Below are positions 59,594 to 64,000 of a stretch of 64,000 nucleotides of DNA, in pieces (the first letter of the stretch is position 1; every line of letters starts with the position of its first letter). This DNA is from Mangifera indica. Its lineage: Eukaryota; Streptophyta; Magnoliopsida; Sapindales; Anacardiaceae. Below the pieces are notes generated by a model, which had not been told where the DNA came from, did no database searches, and saw nothing but the letters and a program-made list of their open reading frames with translations. Both the position numbers and the translations under genes were made by a program. The stretch covers positions 9,710,330 through 9,774,329 of the forward strand of contig NC_058150.1 in NCBI RefSeq assembly GCF_011075055.1. The letters run 5' to 3'.

Positions 59594-60094
59594 ATGCCCA
59601 TTGCAGGGAGTATCAAAGCTCTCTTTACTAAAATCACCAGCTTCATCAATTCCCAAATCCCTCAAACATCAGACCCATTACACACACCATCTTCCTCTTC
59701 TATCGACTTAGAATCGCAAGCAGTCCTTGTACCTCAGCACAACGGCAACCAGTCTCTGCAGGAGCAGTGGCAAGATGTTGTTATGGAATTTTGCTTTACC
59801 TCAGCAGTTGAAATAGCTCTTCTGTTTGCAAAGATTCAATCCCAGCTCCCTGTTTCATTTCTTATTCTCTCTTTCGCCATCTTTCTTATCTTTCTTCTTC
59901 TGATTGTTGCAAAAATCATTGGCCGAGATTTCACAACCCTGACTCAAGTGTTAGAGCAAGTTTCAGTCATTCTTGCTGCCACGACCGTTGTTTTCACCAT
60001 CGCCATTCCATTTCCGCTGATCCTCAAGTGTATCAGCTGGGCCCTGTATGCCATCTCCTTGTTAATCATTTTGATTTCCAAATATTACTTTTAA
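59594..60094 (+). CDS. Small four-helix membrane protein of unknown function, paralogue B (166 aa)
   Basis: Paralogue of the gene at 48533-49030, single exon, same strand. The ATG at 59594 (MPIAGSIKALFTKI) sits at the same place relative to the TATA box; the open frame extends upstream to 59516 across the TATA box, so that part is not counted. The same layout is seen: an N-terminal segment, a Ser/Gln-rich loop (25-59), four hydrophobic segments (about 62-81, 87-109, 119-141, 145-163), and the ending SKYYF. Residue 65 is Glu (VVMEFCF) where A has Ala; loop 2 is GRDFTTLTQVLE. It is one residue longer than A. No known family is recognised; membrane location is inferred from hydropathy by eye. 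No stop or frameshift. Confidence 0.75.
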   Translation: MPIAGSIKALFTKITSFINSQIPQTSDPLHTPSSSSIDLESQAVLVPQHNGNQSLQEQWQDVVMEFCFTSAVEIALLFAKIQSQLPVSFLILSFAIFLIFLLLIVAKIIGRDFTTLTQVLEQVSVILAATTVVFTIAIPFPLILKCISWALYAISLLIILISKYYF

Positions 60095-60556
60095 TTACTT
60101 GTTATTCGTATGAACTTTCTCATTCAAGTTTCTTCTTCTTGTAATTTTCATGTACCTCTCTGAAGATATGTGACTGGATACCGTTTATAATATTTCCTCT
60201 GTGTTCTGTATTCCTAATAAGATGATGCAATAATATTTCCTCAGTTTCCACAATAACAGATTTAGTAGTACGATGACAATTCTCCAGGCATGTTTAGTTA
60301 TTTTATTATATATTTTGTCATTCGTGGAGGCAGCGAAAGGAAAAGTGGATATCTGAACGGACAATGATATTTCGGATTCAAAGTCGGATTGAGTTTGGGA
60401 TGAGGTGTATTCAAAATAAATAAATAAATAAACTCAGATCTTGGACCAAACTGATTATATATTCAGATTTAGGACCCACCATTTTCGTGCAAACTGGAGT
60501 GAGAAAGCAAAAAACATACAAGAGAGTCGGATCCTACCAAGTTAGCTTAATATATA

Positions 60557-61588
60557 GGGAAAATGACTATGTCCCACCTATTTTTTACGTCTATCTCAAA
60601 CCTATATTTACGAAGGATGAAAAATCCCTTTTTTCACCCATGACCAAACTATCGTCCAATTTTTCAGTTAGAAACAAGGGCAAAATTGGTATTTTACTGT
60701 TTGTAGAAAAAGTTATAAAATTTATTACTTTTCACACCCTTAGGTTTTAAAAACTAATATTTCACCTTTACCTAAAGTTTTTAAACTTTGAAAACTAACA
60801 TTTTCACCCCCAAACCTAGGGTTTCCATATTTTTCAAAACACAGCCCCCCATAACTTTCAAAAATAGCAGTTTCACCCCATTTTTAACTTCATCTTCCAA
60901 TGTCATCACCGGCCTCTTCTTTCTTTTAGTACGACGACGGTGGTGTGATGAAGAGATCTTCATCTCCTCGTCGCATGGTGCGACAAAGAGACGAAGATCT
61001 CTTCGTCGCACAATGCGACAAAGAGACGAAGATCTTTTCGTCGCACAATGCGACAAAGAGACAGAGATCTCTTTGTCGCACCACTGTGCGACGAAGAGGT
61101 CTCTCTTCGTCGCTCCACTAGACAGCAAAGGATGACGTTTCGTTGTCCTTTGTCGCTCATCGCATTGTCGAGACGTGACGACGAAGGACGACGAAACATC
61201 TGTTCTTCCAAATCTGGACGACACTTCATCGTCCAGATCTGGGCAACGAAGGGACGTCCTTCGTCGTCCTTTGTAGTCAGAGATAGGAAATCGATAGAAT
61301 ACATCGGCCATCGTTAGTGGTCGGAGAAGGGAGCAAACTCTAGGGCTGAAATCTAAACTTTTTAAACTTTGAGGATGAGTTGAGTTGTTAGTTTTTAAAA
61401 CCTGGAGGGGGAAATGGTGAAATTTAAAAATTTTAAGGTTTTAAACAGTAAAATACCGAGTTTACCCCTATCCTTAACTGAAAAATTAGACGGTAGCTTA
61501 GTCATGGGTGGGAAAAAGAGTTTTTTATCTTTCATGAGTATAAGTTTGAGATACTTCTAAAAAATGCGTGGGAAATAGTCCTTTTCCC
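60557..61588. mobile_element. Mutator-like element with long TIRs and a palindrome array
   Basis: The left end GGGAAAATGACTATGTCCCA and the inverted right end GGGAAAAGGACTATTTCCCA open terminal inverted repeats of about 200 bp (also CTCAAACCTATA/CTCAAACTTATA and TTTTTCAGTTA). The flanks are TAATATATA and TTATATATA, a 9-bp target duplication with one mismatch, the Mutator size. Paralogous copy A (near 49850-49860) lacks the element between the same flanks, which confirms an insertion. No transposase. The centre carries a self-complementary tandem array at 60945-61120; open frames across it are by-products of the array. Confidence 0.85.
60945..61120. repeat. 35-bp tandem array of near-palindromes
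   Basis: Units start at 60980, 61015 and 61050 (period 35), with a weaker one before and a 38-spaced one after at 61088. Each unit runs GCGACAAAGAGACGAAG then ATCTCTTCGTCGC, so its two halves pair with each other. It is GC-rich compared with the surroundings. Confidence 0.85.
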
Positions 61589-61665
61589 TTATATATAATT
61601 AAAAGTCTTCGGTGCAAACTCATGAGGACCTCAAAAAACTCCGTAGGACTCACAAATCCTTTGGG

Positions 61666-62222
61666 TCAAAGTTGGAAACATTTAGTTGGATATCCGAGTC
61701 CGACATTGTTCAATTTTTGTTCTAGGGAAGGATTCATCAACTATAGCTTGGATTGGGATGGAGAAAGGGTGATGGCGCCAACAATCAGAGTGCAACAGGG
61801 AAGAGGAAATATAGTGGTACAAAAGATATATTTGTGATAATTTATTGAGTTTTGCCTTCTTTGTATTGTTTTTTTTCTTTAAATAATACATATTTAGTCT
61901 CATTATACCTCTTTCCATCTTGGTGTCAACTTTGTTTAAATAATAATTTTTTCTCCTAATGCCAATGTTTGCCAAGTAAATTGGATCTCCTAACAAAAAT
62001 TATTACATCTGTCACTTTAAATGACTACAACAGTGGAATTCATGCATTGAAAACCTTAAAACATAATGCAAAACAACAATTATCATTTAATCCTCTCATT
62101 GTAGCTACTAAAAATACCATTTACCCTTAAACAAAGTTTTCCTTGTACAATTTTATTGTGCCCACAAAAAGCCTAAGGAAAAATTTTTAACTTTTACCCC
62201 TTTTGTCAAAATTCTATTGGTA
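61666..62222. other. Intergenic DNA after duplication copy B
   Basis: No supported gene. Opposing open frames (61568-61837 and 61682-61996) have no recognisable content. Confidence 0.4.
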
Positions 62223-62547
62223 TAGGGCTAGATTTGAAGTACACTTGTTTAAGTTTGATATGGACTTTACTCAAATGAATCTAAACCTAAGGTAAAATAT
62301 ATTAAATTTTTTTTTTAAACGGCACCATACAAGTTACAATGGAATCAAATTCGAGCGAACGAGTTCGGTAAGCCAGAACCAAGTTTAGTTTGTCAACATG
62401 AATCCGAGTCTTATGTGTGTCGAATACGAACTCTTGATTCATGAAGCAAGTTAAACAAAAATGAGTTATTCTCTAGGCTCGCAAAGCTCGAGCTGAACCC
62501 CCGAAAACAAACTTTACCTGGTTCGGTTCAACTAAAATCTAGTGCTA
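62223..62547. mobile_element. Possible small hAT-like element
   Basis: The left end TAGGGCTAGATTTGAAGT and the inverted right end TAGCACTAGATTTTAGTT form an imperfect inverted repeat of hAT type, and the interior has the GAGCTCGAG-like phrases seen in the element at 32435-33539. The flanking octamers do not match, so this is tentative. Confidence 0.35.
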
Positions 62548-64000
62548 GGCATAATCATACCTACTTGGGAAATGATGTCTAGAAATTCTCATGATTTTTT
62601 GTACCAAAAAATAAACTACAACTCTTCCTAAATCACTTTTTTTTTTTTCTAGTATTGAGTCAATTTTTATACTAATATTGAATCAATTTTTTGACTACTA
62701 GAACATTTATAAACTAAAATTTCTAAACCCATGCTCAAAATGGAAAACACAATCCCAAAGCAATGAACAGTTTTGAAAAGTGATGATTTTGAGCCAAAGT
62801 TTCTCTACCTTGGTTATACACTTAGTTTGAATTATTGAATATGGTCGACTTTGATTTTTTAAAAAAAAAACCCATCTATATATTAAGGCAAATTTGTCCA
62901 ATCCTAACTATATTCATTTAACCCTAAGCATATATTAAGGCAAATTATCTTGAAGATTATAATAACCTTAAAAATTATTACTATATTTGATAAAAATGAG
63001 CATTATATTTAGTTAGATATAACCAAAAAAATACTAAAATACAATTTAACTTAAATGATCTTAGGTATAATTATTTTAAAATATATTTTATATTACTTGT
63101 TATATTAATTAAAAGTAAGAGTATTTTAGTCTTAAAAAAATTAATAAATAAGAATAAAATTATAATAAAATCAAGATTATTTTAGTAATCTTTTAAAATT
63201 TAAGGTAGATATAGTAATCTGAGTACTACCTACATTACTTGTCACATTATCATTGATAATTTAATATTATTGTAATATTTTATTATTGACAAAACAAACA
63301 AAATAATACAAATAATAAAAGATAGATTACCAAGATAATTAGACTTAACAAATCATGTCATAAAGTCGTGTTCATATCGTGTTAGTTTATGTTTTATGTC
63401 ATAAACTTTCAACTCTAACCAAACCTAAATTAGAATTGTGTCAAAAATTTTTAATTCTAACCTAACCCTTAAATATACAAATTGATTTAATTTGAGCCAA
63501 ATTGATCTGAAATTATCTATTATTTTCACTCTTCAAAATATTTTTACCATTTTAGTTTTTTCACCAAATTACTTCAACCTACTTTTATAAAACACACATT
63601 ATAAGATTTTGTCTTGTTTAAAAATGTTTTAAAAATTACATACTAAGAACTTTAAAACACATCAATAATCTAACTAATCAAATTATATTCTTACTACTTT
63701 AATAATAAAATAAAATATTTAAATAAAAAAATAATATGAGTAATTATAATTATATAAAGATACAACTATATATAATTTGTAAATATTTCAACTACTATTG
63801 ATATTGTCTTTCAACATTTTTATAATTTATCCATAACAAATTCTATTAAAATAACATTTATCTAAAACAAGTCAATTCGGATTGCATTAGGTACTTTCGT
63901 GTGAGTCCTACTAGTACCCGATTTAATTTCAAGTTGTATCGGGGTTGACTTGAAATAATTGTGTCAAAAAAGCTTAACCGTAATTTTTTTTTTATCTTGT
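62548..64000. other. AT-rich intergenic DNA
   Basis: No gene seen. A T-homopolymer lies near 62637-62649. Sequence from 63840 to 63960 has transposon-like GGATT/GACTTG phrases without identifiable ends. Confidence 0.4.

Larger units (their letters stand above)
58695..61665 (+). repeat. Segmental duplication, copy B
   Basis: Direct-orientation counterpart of 48008-49935, about 10.7 kb away, longer because of the Mutator-like insertion at 60557-61588 and extra upstream sequence (59000-59400). Confidence 0.88.

Noticed and set aside
60781..61317. Overlapping frames of 89 to 176 codons on both strands
   Set aside because: They are produced by the self-complementary 35-bp array; residues are reiterated translations of the repeat unit.
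1..64000. CRISPR array, bacterial operon, tRNA or rRNA genes
   Set aside because: None seen. The only tRNA-like matches are short primer binding sites of retrotransposons; tandem repeats are LTR or transposon internal.

Overview
The window is nuclear DNA of a flowering plant, most likely a eudicot. The evidence is intron-bearing plant genes with GT-AG splice sites, AT-rich intergenic DNA, plant-type LTR retrotransposons (an Athila-type copy primed by tRNA-Asp, Del/Tekay-like chromoviruses, several Ty1/copia copies), hAT, Mutator-like and CACTA-like DNA transposons, and a decayed piece of plastid psbC. I cannot name the species. Most of the sequence is repeats; only four host loci are supported.

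Layout. 1-6590: a minus-strand Athila-type Ty3/gypsy element, cut by the window's left edge, sitting in the 3' LTR of a second minus-strand element (6591-13672, chromovirus-like). That one interrupts the protease region of a third, related element (13673-17034), followed by a plus-strand solo LTR (17035-18827). 18946-24464 and 28505-32280: two copies of one Ty1/copia-related family that keeps only gag and has no pol. Between them lie an inverted jumble of chromovirus pieces and a 296-bp hAT-type MITE. 32435-33539: a 1.1-kb non-autonomous hAT-type element directly upstream of the first gene.

33540-39026: a complete seven-coding-exon PTI1-like protein kinase gene (369 aa) with a 5'UTR intron and an upstream ORF overlapping its start. 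40114-40905: a long-TIR fold-back element. 41557-44517: a GEMIN2/SIP1-like gene whose first exon is intact but whose conserved C-terminal part survives only as a damaged exon near 45.8 kb, beyond a TRIM-like insertion. 46.7-47.9 kb: a copia relic.

48.0-61.7 kb is framed by a direct segmental duplication carrying two paralogous genes for small four-helix membrane proteins (165 and 166 aa) of unknown function. Their proximal promoters share a repeated dodecamer. Between the copies lie a decayed Ty1/copia element (50226-54955), the psbC-like plastid insertion (55.26-55.59 kb), a CACTA-like end with subterminal repeats (56.3-57.0 kb) and a fold-back fragment. A Mutator-like element (60557-61588) with a 35-bp self-complementary tandem array has inserted into the downstream copy; the upstream copy is its empty site. 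61.7-64 kb shows only degenerate repeats.

I see no operon-like or clearly new multi-gene system. The most novel host item is the duplicated small membrane-protein pair with its shared promoter motif. The most informative structural items are the truncated GEMIN2-like locus, the Athila copy whose gag-pol frame is broken only by stop codons, and the palindrome array inside the Mutator-like element.
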